From Eubacterium oxidoreducens (lineage in GTDB: Bacteria; Bacillota; Clostridia; Lachnospirales; Lachnospiraceae): a stretch of DNA of 64,000 bases. The translations under genes and the position numbers were made by a program. Position 1 is the stretch's first letter, and every line of letters begins with the position of its first letter. Shown piece after piece: positions 7,988 through 18,589 of the stretch. Location of the stretch: positions 29,199 to 93,198 of the forward strand of contig NZ_FMXR01000016.1 in assembly GCF_900104415.1 (NCBI RefSeq), read 5' to 3'. The notes under the pieces were generated by a model. It worked only from the letters and a program-made list of their open reading frames with translations, was not told where the DNA came from and did not search any database.

Positions 7988-8680
7988 CTAGTTTGCGGTT
8001 TCGATTTCCACCGGAAATCCACCTTCTCTTTCTGAGTAATGATGTTCCTCTTCAAGCATCATATCTTTTACCTTCATCAGACGAATCTGTGTACTACGTT
8101 CTGCTTCGTCAAGTTTCATGGTAATGTATTTAATGCTCTCCCTTGTTTCCGGAATTACGACATGCTCAAGAGCATTTACTCGTCTTCTGGTCTTCTCAAT
8201 TTCTGCAGCCATGAGCTGGCAGGACTTTTCAATCTCTGCAAGCTTTAGCATATCCGGGAAGACATCAGCTAGAGATTTCACCGCACCGTCAAGGTCACTG
8301 GATGTATAAGCAAATCCATAGGAATAGATATCATTTGCATCCGCGGTTCGGGTTCTATACTCAAAAGAAGGGATCTCAACACTCATAACATTCTTCTGAT
8401 CTGCAATCAGTGTTACTTCCTGCTTTGGTGCCATCAGCGCTGTATGCATAGTCTCTTCCGACATCGTAGCTTTTGCAACAACGAAATTGGTATTGGCAGC
8501 TTTGATGCCTTCTTCCACCTTAAGTCGCAGCTCCATATTCTCCTTGATTAAATCAAGGAACTGACGCATTAACTCATCTCGTTTATCCTTTAAAAGCTTA
8601 TGTCCTCGGACCGCTGTACCCAGCTTTTTCTTCAATCTGGTGAGCTCCATTCTTGTAGGAGTTACCTGAGCCTGTGCCAT
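7988..8680 (-). CDS. ntpD: V-type ATP synthase subunit D (central stalk)
   Basis: 230 residues of the V/A-ATPase D family, the coiled-coil axle that turns inside the A3B3 ring and couples it to the membrane rotor. N-terminal PTRMELTRLKKKLGTAVRGHKLLKDKRDEL is a diagnostic family segment, followed by long heptad-rich helices at both ends. Last gene of the nine-gene operon, 41 bases after subunit B and directly before the terminator. Confidence 0.96.
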   Translation of the reverse strand: MAQAQVTPTRMELTRLKKKLGTAVRGHKLLKDKRDELMRQFLDLIKENMELRLKVEEGIKAANTNFVVAKATMSEETMHTALMAPKQEVTLIADQKNVMSVEIPSFEYRTRTADANDIYSYGFAYTSSDLDGAVKSLADVFPDMLKLAEIEKSCQLMAAEIEKTRRRVNALEHVVIPETRESIKYITMKLDEAERSTQIRLMKVKDMMLEEEHHYSEREGGFPVEIETAN

Positions 8681-8721
8681 ATTCTCACCTCACTTTTCCT
8701 GGCTGATTATCGATTCGTTTC

Positions 8722-10095
8722 TTATTTTTTGTCATAATATTCATCAAGAATATCGTCATCGATACGTTTCAGCTCACTTCGAGGTAAGATACGAAGCAGA
8801 TCCCAACCGATGTCCAGAGTTTCCTCAATACTTCTGTCTGCATTATATCCCTGAGAAACATAGGTCTTTTCAAATTCATCTGCAAATTTCGCATAAACAA
8901 TATCAATCTCTGAAAGGGCTGCTTCACCTAAGATAACCATAAGTTCTTTTGCTTCTTTACCACGAGCATAAGCAGAGAACAACTGGTTCATCGTATTCGC
9001 ATGATCTCGTCTTGTCTTGCCTTCACCGATACCTTTGTCTTTCAGACGTGACAGTGATGGAAGTACATCGATTGGTGGCTGAACACCCTTACGATAAAGT
9101 TCACGACTTAAGATGATCTGACCCTCTGTGATATATCCTGTTAAGTCAGGAATCGGATGTGTCTTATCATCTTCCGGCATAGTCAGGATTGGAATCATTG
9201 TGATTGATCCTTCCTTGCCTCTTTGACGACCTGCACGTTCATACATTGTAGCAAGGTCCGTATACATGTAACCAGGATATCCACGACGTCCAGGAACTTC
9301 CTTACGTGCGGCAGATACCTCACGAAGTGAGTCTGCGTAGTTTGTGATATCTGTCATGATTACAAGTACATGCATGTCTTTTTCAAATGCAAGATACTCT
9401 GCTGCCGTTAACGCCATACGAGGTGTTGAAATACGCTCTACAGCCGGGTCATTTGCCAGGTTGATAAATAATACTGTACGATCGATAGCACCTGTTTCCT
9501 TGAAAGAATCAATAAAGAAGTTCGATTCTTCAAATGTGATACCCATCGCAGCAAATACAACGGCGAACTTTTCATCTTTTCCACGTACCTTAGCCTGACG
9601 AGCAATCTGTGCTGCAAGGTTGGCATGCGGAAGACCGGATGCGGAGAAGATTGGAAGCTTCTGTCCACGAACCAGTGTGTTAAGACCATCAATTGCAGAT
9701 ACACCTGTCTGAATAAACTCAGAAGGGTAATTTCTGGCTGCCGGATTCATCGGCAAACCATTGATGTCCATTCTCATATCCGGAAGAATCTCAGGGCCTC
9801 CATCAATTGGATTACCCATTCCGTCAAAGACACGACCAAGCATGTCTTCTGAAACTCCCAGTTCAAGGCTTCGTCCAAAGAAACGCACTTTGGATGATGC
9901 CAGGTTAATTCCTGTTGCGCTCTCAAAGAGCTGTACTAATGCTTCGTCTCCGTTAATTTCGAGGACTTTACATCTTCTTCTTTCTCCTGAAGACAGCTCA
10001 ATTTCTCCAAGTTCATCATAAGATACATTGGAAACCCCTTTAACAAGCATAAGAGGGCCGGCTACTTCTTGAATGGTTCTATATTCCTTTGGCAT
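8722..10095 (-). CDS. ntpB: V-type ATP synthase subunit B (non-catalytic)
   Basis: 457 residues. It shares the ATPase fold with subunit A but the P-loop position reads [11 protein letters not shown], with no GKT, as is usual for the non-catalytic regulatory subunit. The segment [24 protein letters not shown] and the [13 protein letters not shown] region are family hallmarks. The stop of subunit A is directly adjacent to its start (adjacent at 10095/10096), consistent with coupled translation and 3:3 stoichiometry. Confidence 0.97.
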   Translation of the reverse strand: MPKEYRTIQEVAGPLMLVKGVSNVSYDELGEIELSSGERRRCKVLEINGDEALVQLFESATGINLASSKVRFFGRSLELGVSEDMLGRVFDGMGNPIDGGPEILPDMRMDINGLPMNPAARNYPSEFIQTGVSAIDGLNTLVRGQKLPIFSASGLPHANLAAQIARQAKVRGKDEKFAVVFAAMGITFEESNFFIDSFKETGAIDRTVLFINLANDPAVERISTPRMALTAAEYLAFEKDMHVLVIMTDITNYADSLREVSAARKEVPGRRGYPGYMYTDLATMYERAGRQRGKEGSITMIPILTMPEDDKTHPIPDLTGYITEGQIILSRELYRKGVQPPIDVLPSLSRLKDKGIGEGKTRRDHANTMNQLFSAYARGKEAKELMVILGEAALSEIDIVYAKFADEFEKTYVSQGYNADRSIEETLDIGWDLLRILPRSELKRIDDDILDEYYDKK

Positions 10096-11862
10096 TTAGT
10101 CCTCCCCCTTTCCTTTTGCATTAGTAATCTGACGTGTCAGCTCAGTTGCGATTCTCTCGTACTCAGCCTTAATATCTTTTTCTTCTGTATACTTGTAACG
10201 ACCGATCTGCTCTCTAACAGGCAGGTTAATCAGTTCGTTCAATGGAGCACCTTCTTTTAATGCTTCTTGTGCTTCGTCATAATATGCACATACAAGTTTC
10301 ATCATAAGCAACTGCTTTTCGCATGATGTATATGTATCAATATCGTGGAAAGAGTTCTGATGCAAGTAGTCTTCACGGATGGATCTTGCAGCTTCCATCT
10401 TAATACGGTCGCTTGCAGAAAGTGCATCCATACCTACCATCTTAACGATTTCATCAAGATTCGCCTCTTCCTGAAGAAGATTCATCATTTCCTGACGACA
10501 CTCCAGCCATTCCGGAGATACATTCTTTGTGAACCATGGTCCAATATTGTCAAGGTACAAGGAATAACTGTTAAGCCAGTTAATAGCAGGGAAATGACGT
10601 CTATATGCCAATGCACTATCCAATCCCCAGAATACCTTTACGATACGAAGAGTTGCCTGAGATACCGGTTCGGAAATATCACCACCAGGAGGTGATACAG
10701 CTCCGATAACTGACAGCTGTCCTTCTCTTCCTTCCTTACCAAGTGAAATAACATGTCCGGCTCTTTCATAGAACTGAGCAAGACGGCTACCAAGGTATGC
10801 AGGGTAACCTTCTTCACCAGGCATTTCTTCCAGACGTCCTGACATCTCTCGAAGAGCCTCAGCCCAACGTGATGTAGAGTCTGCCATAAGTGCTACTGAA
10901 TATCCCATATCACGGAAGTACTCAGCAATTGTAATACCGGTATAGATAGAAGCCTCTCGAGCTGCTACCGGCATGTCGGATGTATTGGCGATTAAGACCG
11001 TTCTTTCCATCAATGACTGACCTGTCTTCGGGTCTTTCAATTCCGGGAACTCGTTTAATACGTCTGTCATCTCATTTCCACGCTCGCCACAACCGATATA
11101 AACTACGATGTCAGCCTCTGCCCACTTCGCAAGCTGATGCTGGATAACGGTCTTACCGGAACCGAATGGTCCAGGTACGGCTGCTACACCACCTTTTGCG
11201 ATCGGGAAGAAGGTATCAACTACACGCTGTCCTGTAATCAGTGGCTGCGATGGATTTAATTTTTCTTTGTATGGTCTTCCAACACGGACCGGCCATTTCT
11301 GAGCTAATGTCAGCTCTTTGTCACCATCTGCGGTAGAAAGAACAGCGATTGTTTCATCTACTGTAAATTCTCCACTCTTGATTTCCTTAATTGTTCCTTT
11401 CATATTCGGTGGTACCATAATCTTTTGTTCAACGACAATGGTCTCTTGAACTGTACCGATGATGTCTCCACCTTCCACTTCTGCTCCAGCTTCTACAGTT
11501 GGAACAAACTGCCATTTTTTATCACGCTTAAGAGCGGCAACTTCAACACCTCTCTTTAAGCTGTTACCGGACACTTTCATGATATCATCCAAAGGTCTTT
11601 GGATTCCATCATAAATACTACTGATAAGTCCTGGTCCTAATTCTACGGACATAGGCACGTCCAGTGATTCTACGGGTTCGCCAGGTCCTAAACCTGAAGT
11701 TTCCTCGTATACCTGGATAGAAGCCTCATCTCCATGAATTTCAATAATTTCTCCGATGAGTCGCTGGTTACTTACACGAACCATGTCAAACATGTTAGCA
11801 TCACGCATGCCGGAAGCAATGACCAGCGGGCCTGCAACTTTTTTGATCGTTCCTTTACTCAT
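10096..11862 (-). CDS. ntpA: V-type ATP synthase subunit A (catalytic)
   Basis: 588 residues, normal length. Walker A is GPFGSGKT around residue 235, followed by the GCGERGNEM catalytic loop, [13 protein letters not shown] and the [17 protein letters not shown] segment, all diagnostic of the catalytic V/A-ATPase subunit; the non-homologous bulge region (about residues 110-190) specific to the A subunit is present. It hydrolyses or makes ATP in the cytoplasmic head. Lies 20 bases after subunit F. Confidence 0.97.
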   Translation of the reverse strand: MSKGTIKKVAGPLVIASGMRDANMFDMVRVSNQRLIGEIIEIHGDEASIQVYEETSGLGPGEPVESLDVPMSVELGPGLISSIYDGIQRPLDDIMKVSGNSLKRGVEVAALKRDKKWQFVPTVEAGAEVEGGDIIGTVQETIVVEQKIMVPPNMKGTIKEIKSGEFTVDETIAVLSTADGDKELTLAQKWPVRVGRPYKEKLNPSQPLITGQRVVDTFFPIAKGGVAAVPGPFGSGKTVIQHQLAKWAEADIVVYIGCGERGNEMTDVLNEFPELKDPKTGQSLMERTVLIANTSDMPVAAREASIYTGITIAEYFRDMGYSVALMADSTSRWAEALREMSGRLEEMPGEEGYPAYLGSRLAQFYERAGHVISLGKEGREGQLSVIGAVSPPGGDISEPVSQATLRIVKVFWGLDSALAYRRHFPAINWLNSYSLYLDNIGPWFTKNVSPEWLECRQEMMNLLQEEANLDEIVKMVGMDALSASDRIKMEAARSIREDYLHQNSFHDIDTYTSCEKQLLMMKLVCAYYDEAQEALKEGAPLNELINLPVREQIGRYKYTEEKDIKAEYERIATELTRQITNAKGKGED

Positions 11863-11882
11863 GTGATCTTATTCCGCCTCTC

Positions 11883-12203
11883 CTAATTTTCTCCAAATAT
11901 GATATCTGAGCCTACTGCCTTTTCAACGCAATCCTTTACCTGTTGTACGCCATCTCCGGTGTTACCGGAAATGCCCGGGATTAGAATTACTGCCGGAAGT
12001 ACTCTCTCTTTCAATTTGTCTATCTCGTGGGAAAGATCTTTTGCGAGTTCTTCTGTAATATAGATAACCGCAAAATTATTTTCCGCAAGTTTTTTTAATT
12101 TCTCTGCACCTTCTTTTGCATCCTCGACCGGAAATGTATCAAGTCCGAGAGCAGCAAAACCGTAGATGCTATCATATGAACCTAATACTGCTATCTTATA
12201 CAT
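11883..12203 (-). CDS. ntpG: V-type ATP synthase subunit F (central stalk)
   Basis: 106 residues from ATG at 12203 (a GTG at 12212 would add three residues but sits too close to the AGGA site). Subunit F binds the D subunit at the rotor foot. Sequence MYKIAVLGSYDSIYGFAALGL matches the Rossmann-like N-terminus of the family, with EELAKDL in the middle. The start overlaps the end of the subunit C gene by 8 bases. Named NtpG in the Enterococcus operon nomenclature. Confidence 0.93.
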   Translation of the reverse strand: MYKIAVLGSYDSIYGFAALGLDTFPVEDAKEGAEKLKKLAENNFAVIYITEELAKDLSHEIDKLKERVLPAVILIPGISGNTGDGVQQVKDCVEKAVGSDIIFGEN

Positions 12204-13164
12204 ACATTTCACGAATCCTTTCTCTTATAAATTCGTCCGGAAGGTTATTTCTCTTACCGGATAAGATGATGCCAACTGTCTTAATTTCAATCTGACGTGC
12301 TAATACATACGCAACAATCGGTCCTACTGAAAAGAATTCCAGTTTCTGAGGTCTGAGCATTTCAAGCAAATAGTTGTCGCACCAACGTTCAAACGCTGAC
12401 ATGGATGTTCGAAGTGCCTCGGCAGCTTCCGCAAATCCACCGCTTAGATAATCGCAAATGTCATCAAAGCTTGTCTGTGCCGCTTTAATCAGTCGTTCAA
12501 TATCAACCTCTGCACAGTTCACCATTGCGCGACGCATAAATTCCGGACTCTTGCCGGTTTGCTGACATCTAACCGCTATCTTGATATTCGTTGTTGCTAC
12601 TGTAACTTCCGCATACTTTTTAATTATTTCCTCGGAAGATTCTTTTCCTGCTTCCTGAATTGCTTTCAAACATGCCTGGTCAATTATGACATCACACATC
12701 TGTCCATCTCCAGAATGCACGATTACTTCAAATGCTTCCTGCGCTGCCTGATCTAGACCTTTTGGAAGTTTTGAAAATTCTTTCTTCCCAATGATGTCTC
12801 TGATTTCTTCTCTGCTAGGATCGGTTCCCTCAAAGTAGAACTCATCATGCTGTTCATTGGTATAAGCTTCCTTAATTGCTGTCTTCACATTGTGATACAG
12901 ATTTGGATAAGACAGTACGTCAAATACCTCCATCGGTACACCAAGCTCTGCAACCGTCTGCCAGATTTTATTATTCTCTGCTGCGAGAATCGCATCTGCA
13001 TCTGATGCCGTCTCAGCTGTTCCCCATCCTTTATCCTGAATGGCTCTTAAGACCTCATCATACGTCTTCATCGCAATGAGCTGTTCAATTACCGATTGGG
13101 TAAACAAGGATACCTCTAACGCTCTCGTTCGAGCTACCGCAAAGGTATAATCTCTATCCATCAT
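12196..13164 (-). CDS. ntpC: V-type ATP synthase subunit C (rotor cap)
   Basis: 322 residues of the V/A-ATPase C (AC39) family, the funnel that joins the central stalk to the membrane K ring. Mostly helical, with the DRDYTFAVARTRALEVSLF start and the EFFSVGPIVAYVLARQIEIK C-terminal segment that are conserved in this family. Start ATG follows an AGGAGG site that lies at the end of the subunit E gene, four bases away. Confidence 0.94.
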   Translation of the reverse strand: MMDRDYTFAVARTRALEVSLFTQSVIEQLIAMKTYDEVLRAIQDKGWGTAETASDADAILAAENNKIWQTVAELGVPMEVFDVLSYPNLYHNVKTAIKEAYTNEQHDEFYFEGTDPSREEIRDIIGKKEFSKLPKGLDQAAQEAFEVIVHSGDGQMCDVIIDQACLKAIQEAGKESSEEIIKKYAEVTVATTNIKIAVRCQQTGKSPEFMRRAMVNCAEVDIERLIKAAQTSFDDICDYLSGGFAEAAEALRTSMSAFERWCDNYLLEMLRPQKLEFFSVGPIVAYVLARQIEIKTVGIILSGKRNNLPDEFIRERIREMYV

Positions 13165-13167
13165 GGT

Positions 13168-13770
13168 TTAGTCCTCCTTTCTGTAAAGGAGTTCATTCAC
13201 CTTATCCTGCATCTTCGCACGCTGTGCGTCAAATATAGCGCGAATTGTGCAGTTTTCATCGATTCCGTCATAGATTAATACAAATCCATTTTCGATGTTC
13301 TTATCTTCTTTTGAGATGGTAAGTGTTCCACCTGCCTTTTGTGCTGCGGCCTTTGCCTTTGCTTCAAAGTCTGCCGGCATGCGACCTAAATCTTCTTTTG
13401 AAAAACAGATCGTTCCTTCTTGCGGCTGTGCATATTGTGCAATGAACTTTTCAAGAAGTCCAAAGTACTGGTCCGTCGGAAGATTGCATACCTTTTCATA
13501 TGCTTTTTCAATTACGGATGAGATTACTTCCTGCTTGATCGTAAGTTTCTCTGTACGTTCAAACTGTTCATTTGCAGATACTACACGGCTCTTGATTACA
13601 TTGGCACTGTTTTGCGCCTTGTTTTTAATCTGCGAAACCGTCTCTTGTGTTTTTGCATCCGCCTCGGCGAGGATCTTTGCTGCCTGCTTTTCAGCGTCTG
13701 CCACAATTTTGGCAGCCTCTTGTTTTGCATCAGAAAGAATCTGATCTGTGATCTTTTCTAATCCTGCCAT
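13168..13770 (-). CDS. ntpE: V-type ATP synthase subunit E (peripheral stalk)
   Basis: 200 residues. The first 100 are a long Ala/Lys/Glu-rich coiled coil (ADAEKQAAKILAEADAKTQE) and the C-terminal half is the globular head-binding domain with YDGIDENCTIRAIFD near the end. Forms the stator with the small H-type subunit at the beginning of the operon. 38 bases after subunit K. Confidence 0.93.
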   Translation of the reverse strand: MAGLEKITDQILSDAKQEAAKIVADAEKQAAKILAEADAKTQETVSQIKNKAQNSANVIKSRVVSANEQFERTEKLTIKQEVISSVIEKAYEKVCNLPTDQYFGLLEKFIAQYAQPQEGTICFSKEDLGRMPADFEAKAKAAAQKAGGTLTISKEDKNIENGFVLIYDGIDENCTIRAIFDAQRAKMQDKVNELLYRKED

Positions 13771-13808
13771 ATACTAAAGCTCCTTCCTACTGTTATTATC
13801 AATTCTTA

Positions 13809-14306
<498 letters not shown>

Positions 14307-14347
14307 CTAAATCTTTTCAGAATTTATTATTTGCGTTCTCCCACGCT

Positions 14348-16432
14348 TTATTTGCTCTTCGCAAATCTTACATATTTAGTTTCTGTTGCATATGGTTCGA
14401 ATTCTTTTGCTCCTCCGTTGTAGAACTTACCGAAGAACTCTACGAATTCAAGACGGTTACTATGTACATATGCACTTAAAAGGTTGATTGCCATATTGGC
14501 TACATGTCCAACAATGAACACAACGAAGAATAAGATTCCTCCAATGATGGCTCCTTTGGCTCCGCCTGCTCCATACTGATAATTGTGTAAGAAAAGCATC
14601 TGACAAATCATATTAATAACCTGTCCGATGGCTCCTGTCGCAAGTCCCAAAGCAAGAAGTCTTGAATAGGATAACCAATCCGAAAGCCAGCTTGTGATAC
14701 CATAAATATCATAAACACCCAGCAATATTCTCATTCCAACATTGCTCTTTCTTCGTCCGGACATGAACAAAATAATGACTCCGCCGACAACCGCGAGTAC
14801 CAATCCGATATATAAACCGGTTGTTCCCAAATCAATATCTTTAAAGAACGGTACAGTACCTGCCATAGATGCGTAAATACTAGAACTCATCAGTAAAACA
14901 ATTAATCCAATTAAGAATAAATACCATGCGATTACATCACTGACAAATCCTACAACATCTCCTCGCTTAAGCATCATCGCTCCGTTAATGCCAAGTCCGA
15001 CAAACATATGAATCAATCCAAATACCAGACACCACAGTAACAACTGCATCGGACTTCCAATCGGGTTAAACCAGAAACCATCGAAAGTCGTCTGTCCGTT
15101 TCCGAAACATTCTGAGAAAACTCCAATTGCATCTCCAAAGAAGCCTCCAAACAATAATCCCCAGACAATTGTTGAGATTCCTCCCCAGAAGAACATCTTA
15201 AGACTCTTTCTCATACCCGGATTCATGTCTTTAAATTTCGCTAATATTACACCCAGTGCAATTGCCATTAACAAACCATATCCTGCATCGGATAACATCA
15301 TTCCAAAGAAGATGATATAGAAGATTGACGTTACAACTGTCGGATCAATTTCGCCCTTCTTAGGTAAACCATAAGAAGCAACGATTCCTTCTACAGACTC
15401 GGATACCGCATTATTCTTTAGAAGAACCGGTGTCTTTGTCTTGGCTTTCGGTTCAATCACTTCAACCGCTGCGCCATAATCTGCTTCAATCTCTCCGGCA
15501 ATTGATTCTGCAATTCCCGCCGGTGCAAAACCGCTTATTGCAATCGTCTTATCGGTCTGTGGAAGCATTCCCAGCACTTCATAACGCTGTGCTCGCATCC
15601 TATAATAGTCCGATACCATCTTGATATCCTGCCGGTCAACTGCAGCCTCTTTAATTTTCGCTATTGCAGCGTCAATTTCCTCTTTCTTCTCTGCAATCTG
15701 ACGATTCAATCTTTGTTGCTTAATTTCCGGTGTGTACTTCGACCAGATTGCCGGTGCTGCAAAACTCATCTTTCTGAGTGCTTCCTCTACGGCTTGTGCG
15801 TCTTTATTGAGACATACGACACTGACATATACGGTGTCTTGTTCTGTAAATACGACTTCCACATCTACCGCAGTAATGGTCTTATTATCTTCCAATATTC
15901 TTTGTGAAATCTGATCTTGCGTCAGATTCTCCGGAATAAGACCTAAGAATAGTTTGGTGCGCTTTGTGCCCGGTGTGTTAAGCGGTATATCGAGACCCAT
16001 CCACGGAACCAGCGCTTCAAGCTGTGTTTCCTTCTTCTGGATTTCGGCATTTGCTTCTGTAATTTGTTTTTCCCATGAAACGATCTGCCCTGCACGTTTT
16101 GCGATTTTTTCCTGGTTATCTTCAATTCGAATAAATTCTGACCGAGCTACCAGTGGCTGTCCTGCAAGCGATGATAAAAGAGAAGCTTTTTCTTCTACAT
16201 ACTTATCAAGTATCTCAATCGCCTGTTCGGATATACTTGCGTACTTGTCATACATTGCTCTTTCGTTAGAAGTATCCTGCTGCGTAAGATTTTTTAATTT
16301 CTTCTTACTTTTCAGCTTATCAACATTCATGTGAATTTCTAATGTTCCAAGCTCCTGCAAGCGTCTCAGAATCGCGTTCTTGTCCTTAGTAAGGGCAACG
16401 ATGTTCAATCGCTTCATCTGAACTACCGCCAT
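14348..16432 (-). CDS. ntpI: V-type ATP synthase subunit I (membrane stator)
   Basis: 694 residues: an N-terminal cytoplasmic half (about 1-360) with two long coiled coils, which binds the peripheral stalks, and a C-terminal half with seven to eight membrane helices that forms the ion half-channels. The segment DWLSYSRLLALGLATGAIGQVINMI contains the conserved Arg essential for ion translocation, and HVANMAINLLSAYVHSNRLEFVEFFGKFYNGGAKEF is a diagnostic end. Second gene of the operon, 29 bases after the H-type subunit. Confidence 0.95.
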   Translation of the reverse strand: MAVVQMKRLNIVALTKDKNAILRRLQELGTLEIHMNVDKLKSKKKLKNLTQQDTSNERAMYDKYASISEQAIEILDKYVEEKASLLSSLAGQPLVARSEFIRIEDNQEKIAKRAGQIVSWEKQITEANAEIQKKETQLEALVPWMGLDIPLNTPGTKRTKLFLGLIPENLTQDQISQRILEDNKTITAVDVEVVFTEQDTVYVSVVCLNKDAQAVEEALRKMSFAAPAIWSKYTPEIKQQRLNRQIAEKKEEIDAAIAKIKEAAVDRQDIKMVSDYYRMRAQRYEVLGMLPQTDKTIAISGFAPAGIAESIAGEIEADYGAAVEVIEPKAKTKTPVLLKNNAVSESVEGIVASYGLPKKGEIDPTVVTSIFYIIFFGMMLSDAGYGLLMAIALGVILAKFKDMNPGMRKSLKMFFWGGISTIVWGLLFGGFFGDAIGVFSECFGNGQTTFDGFWFNPIGSPMQLLLWCLVFGLIHMFVGLGINGAMMLKRGDVVGFVSDVIAWYLFLIGLIVLLMSSSIYASMAGTVPFFKDIDLGTTGLYIGLVLAVVGGVIILFMSGRRKSNVGMRILLGVYDIYGITSWLSDWLSYSRLLALGLATGAIGQVINMICQMLFLHNYQYGAGGAKGAIIGGILFFVVFIVGHVANMAINLLSAYVHSNRLEFVEFFGKFYNGGAKEFEPYATETKYVRFAKSK

Positions 16433-16461
16433 GTACCATTTCCTCCTTTTTTTTATTTTTC

Positions 16462-16770
16462 TTAAACAAGCTCTGCTACAACTGCATCAACAACATGATT
16501 GGTCTTAGCAATTGCTTCCTCTTTTTCTTGTTCAAGTCGGCCGGTAAGATCCTCTGCATATGCAGCTCTTTCTTTCTCGGCCTGCGCATTTGCATCTGCG
16601 ATTAACTTTTCAGCATCTTCATTTGCCCGCGCTACTGCCTCTGCATGTGACTGCTTTGCTTTCGCTTTCGCATCTTCCACAAGCTGATCTGCTTTTTTCT
16701 CTGCGTCTAAAACAATCTGTCTTGCTTCTTTTTCAATCTCAGTGACAGCTTTTAAGGTTTTGCTTAACAA
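16462..16770 (-). CDS. ntpF: V-type ATP synthase H/G-type peripheral stalk subunit
   Basis: 102 residues, nearly all helical with heptad-like Ala/Glu/Lys content, matching the AhaH/NtpF small stator subunit that pairs with subunit E. First gene of the operon. The start is TTG at 16770, supported by AAAGGGGG eight bases upstream; no ATG fits. Weakly conserved family, so the identity rests largely on coiled-coil character and operon position. Confidence 0.82.
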   Translation of the reverse strand: MLSKTLKAVTEIEKEARQIVLDAEKKADQLVEDAKAKAKQSHAEAVARANEDAEKLIADANAQAEKERAAYAEDLTGRLEQEKEEAIAKTNHVVDAVVAELV

Positions 16771-16875
16771 TATGTTTGCCCCCTTTCCTAGATTTCATAC
16801 CGCAACAAAATAAGCGATATTGTTTTATTATTGACCATCCTGATAGTAGATTGCACAAAAATAAATACATTTTCA

Positions 16876-16904
16876 ATTATATCTAATGCCTATACGATTT
16901 GCAA
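16876..16904 (-). promoter_or_regulatory. Promoter of the V-ATPase operon
   Basis: Minus strand TTGCAA (16899-16904), 17 bases, perfect TATAAT (16876-16881). Predicted start near 16869 leaves about 100 bases of leader before the TTG start codon of the first subunit gene. Confidence 0.7.
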
Positions 16905-17172
16905 TAACAATCTCTTGTGGTTTATGCAATTTCTGACACTTTATTTGGTAATGGTTAAATAATTCACACAATTTTACTACTCAGATAACTTTATAATAAT
17001 ACTTTTTTCCCACCCGGTCAAACAATACTCCCAAAAAATGCACAAATTTACCAAAAATTTTTGACACAATTTCTTATTTTTACTGATATCAATTCTTTTG
17101 AAATCTTTACACCTCGAAATGGGAACGTTTCCTTTTGTCCATACTATCCCATATGGAATGCATCCTTTCAGC
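16905..17172 (-). other. AT-rich intergenic stretch without a supportable gene
   Basis: Between the V-ATPase promoter and the terminator of the oxidoreductase operon. A 76-codon minus-strand frame at 16977-17207 has no ribosome binding site, resembles no family I know and runs into the terminator hairpin, so I do not call it. Confidence 0.6.
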
Positions 17173-17216
17173 AAAAAAAACAGTCCCTTGCCATCCATTG
17201 ATGACAAGGAACTGTC
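17173..17216 (-). terminator. Intrinsic terminator of the 2-oxoacid oxidoreductase operon
   Basis: Minus strand stem ACAGTTCCTTGTCATC with GATGGCAAGGGACTGT (a few wobbles or mismatches), 4-nt loop, then eight T residues. About 55 bases after the last gene of the operon. Confidence 0.85.
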
Positions 17217-17269
17217 TTTATATTTCCCTAATAAACTATGTACCTTATTTATCTGAAATCATGACTGAT

Positions 17270-17824
17270 TTATTTTTGTGATCTTCCGATCTCCAGTCCT
17301 TTTTCAAATGCTTCCTTGTTGAGAGGAAGAAGCTTTGCTTTCTTAGCAAGCTTATGCTCGATTGTAGCCCATACAACTTCTGGTGGAACTACTTCTGTAT
17401 AACCAACATATACACCAAGCATGATGACATTTAATACTTTTGCATTTCCCATTTCCAGAGCCATCTCTGTTACAGGAGCTTTTACTACTTTACAGTCTGT
17501 TCTGTCAACATCATCTTCCGGAACGATTGATGAGTTAATGAACAATGTTCCTCCCTGCTTTAAGGTTGGTAAGAATTTGGCAAGTGATGGTCCGTTCATT
17601 ACGATTAAGTCATCCATTACGTCTCCAAGTGGAGCTCCTACCATGCCGTCTGAGATTACAACGAAACAGTTCGCTGTACCACCACGCTGCTCAGCGCCGT
17701 ATGATGGGAAGAATGTTACATTCTTATCTGTTGCATCACAAGTTGCAGAAGCAAGGAATTTACCAAGGGTCATTACACCCTGACCGCCGAATCCGGCTAC
17801 ACATAAATTTGTTTCCATTATCAT
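17270..17824 (-). CDS. 2-oxoacid:ferredoxin oxidoreductase gamma subunit
   Basis: 184 residues of the pyruvate/ketoisovalerate oxidoreductase gamma-domain family. The N-terminus CVAGFGGQGVMTLGKFLA is the diagnostic glycine-rich segment, followed by FFPSYGAEQRGGTANC, the CoA-related loop. Acts with the TPP-binding and alpha subunits to decarboxylate 2-oxoacids to acyl-CoA while reducing ferredoxin. Last gene of the operon, 15 bases after the TPP subunit. Confidence 0.94.
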   Translation of the reverse strand: MIMETNLCVAGFGGQGVMTLGKFLASATCDATDKNVTFFPSYGAEQRGGTANCFVVISDGMVGAPLGDVMDDLIVMNGPSLAKFLPTLKQGGTLFINSSIVPEDDVDRTDCKVVKAPVTEMALEMGNAKVLNVIMLGVYVGYTEVVPPEVVWATIEHKLAKKAKLLPLNKEAFEKGLEIGRSQK

Positions 17825-17839
17825 TGTCCTCCTTACTTA

Positions 17840-18577
17840 TTAATTATCTCTTATAACACCTAATGGGAACTCTGCAAACATCTTTTCCTCTAAGTAATCT
17901 AAGGAATCGAGTGGCTCTAAGCCCCAGTTAGTAGGACAACTTGTTACGATTTCAACCATTGAGAATCCTTTTCCATCAATCTGATTCTGGAAAGCTTTCT
18001 TAATAGCATTCTTTGTCTTCATGACATTTTGTGGATTGTTGCAGCTTGTTCTCTCAAGATATGCAGGAGCTGTAAGCTGATTCAAAATCTCACACATATG
18101 CATTGGATATCCATGTTCCTTAGGATCACGACCCTTAGGTGCTGTAGATGCCTTCATACCTACAAGTGTTGTAGGAGCCATCTGTCCACCGGTCATACCA
18201 TAGATACCATTGTTGATGAAGATAACTGTGATGTTCTCTCCACGGTTTGCTGCAGATACAGACTCTGCAAGACCGATAGAAGCGAAGTCACCATCACCCT
18301 GGTATGTGAAGACAAGAGAATCAGGATTTGATCTCTTCATACCTGTTGCTACGGCACATGCACGACCATGAGGTGCTGTGATGTTATCATATGCCATATA
18401 TTCCATATGCAGACCACAACATCCGATACCAAGTACACATGCTGCCTTGTCTACAAGATTCATTTCTTCTAACACTTCACCGATTAATTTGATTACGGTA
18501 CTGTGCATACATCCAGGACAGAAACCGGAAACTTTTTCTTCCCGAATTGTTTTTGTTCTTGAATAAACTAATTCCAT
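17840..18577 (-). CDS. 2-oxoacid:ferredoxin oxidoreductase beta (TPP-binding) subunit
   Basis: 245 residues. The TPP/Mg-binding region reads GDGDFASIGLAESVSAANRGENITVIFINNGIYGMTGGQ, matching the GDG-x(~25)-NN motif. N-terminal CPGCMHSTVIKLI is typical of the short beta subunit of KorB/VorA-type enzymes. Sits between the alpha and gamma subunit genes with 12-15 bp spacing. Confidence 0.95.
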   Translation of the reverse strand: MELVYSRTKTIREEKVSGFCPGCMHSTVIKLIGEVLEEMNLVDKAACVLGIGCCGLHMEYMAYDNITAPHGRACAVATGMKRSNPDSLVFTYQGDGDFASIGLAESVSAANRGENITVIFINNGIYGMTGGQMAPTTLVGMKASTAPKGRDPKEHGYPMHMCEILNQLTAPAYLERTSCNNPQNVMKTKNAIKKAFQNQIDGKGFSMVEIVTSCPTNWGLEPLDSLDYLEEKMFAEFPLGVIRDN

Positions 18578-18589
18578 TTTCAGTACCTC

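Noticed and set aside
16977..17207. 76-codon minus-strand open frame upstream of the V-ATPase
   Set aside because: No ribosome binding site, no recognisable family, and its 5' part is the terminator hairpin of the neighbouring operon.
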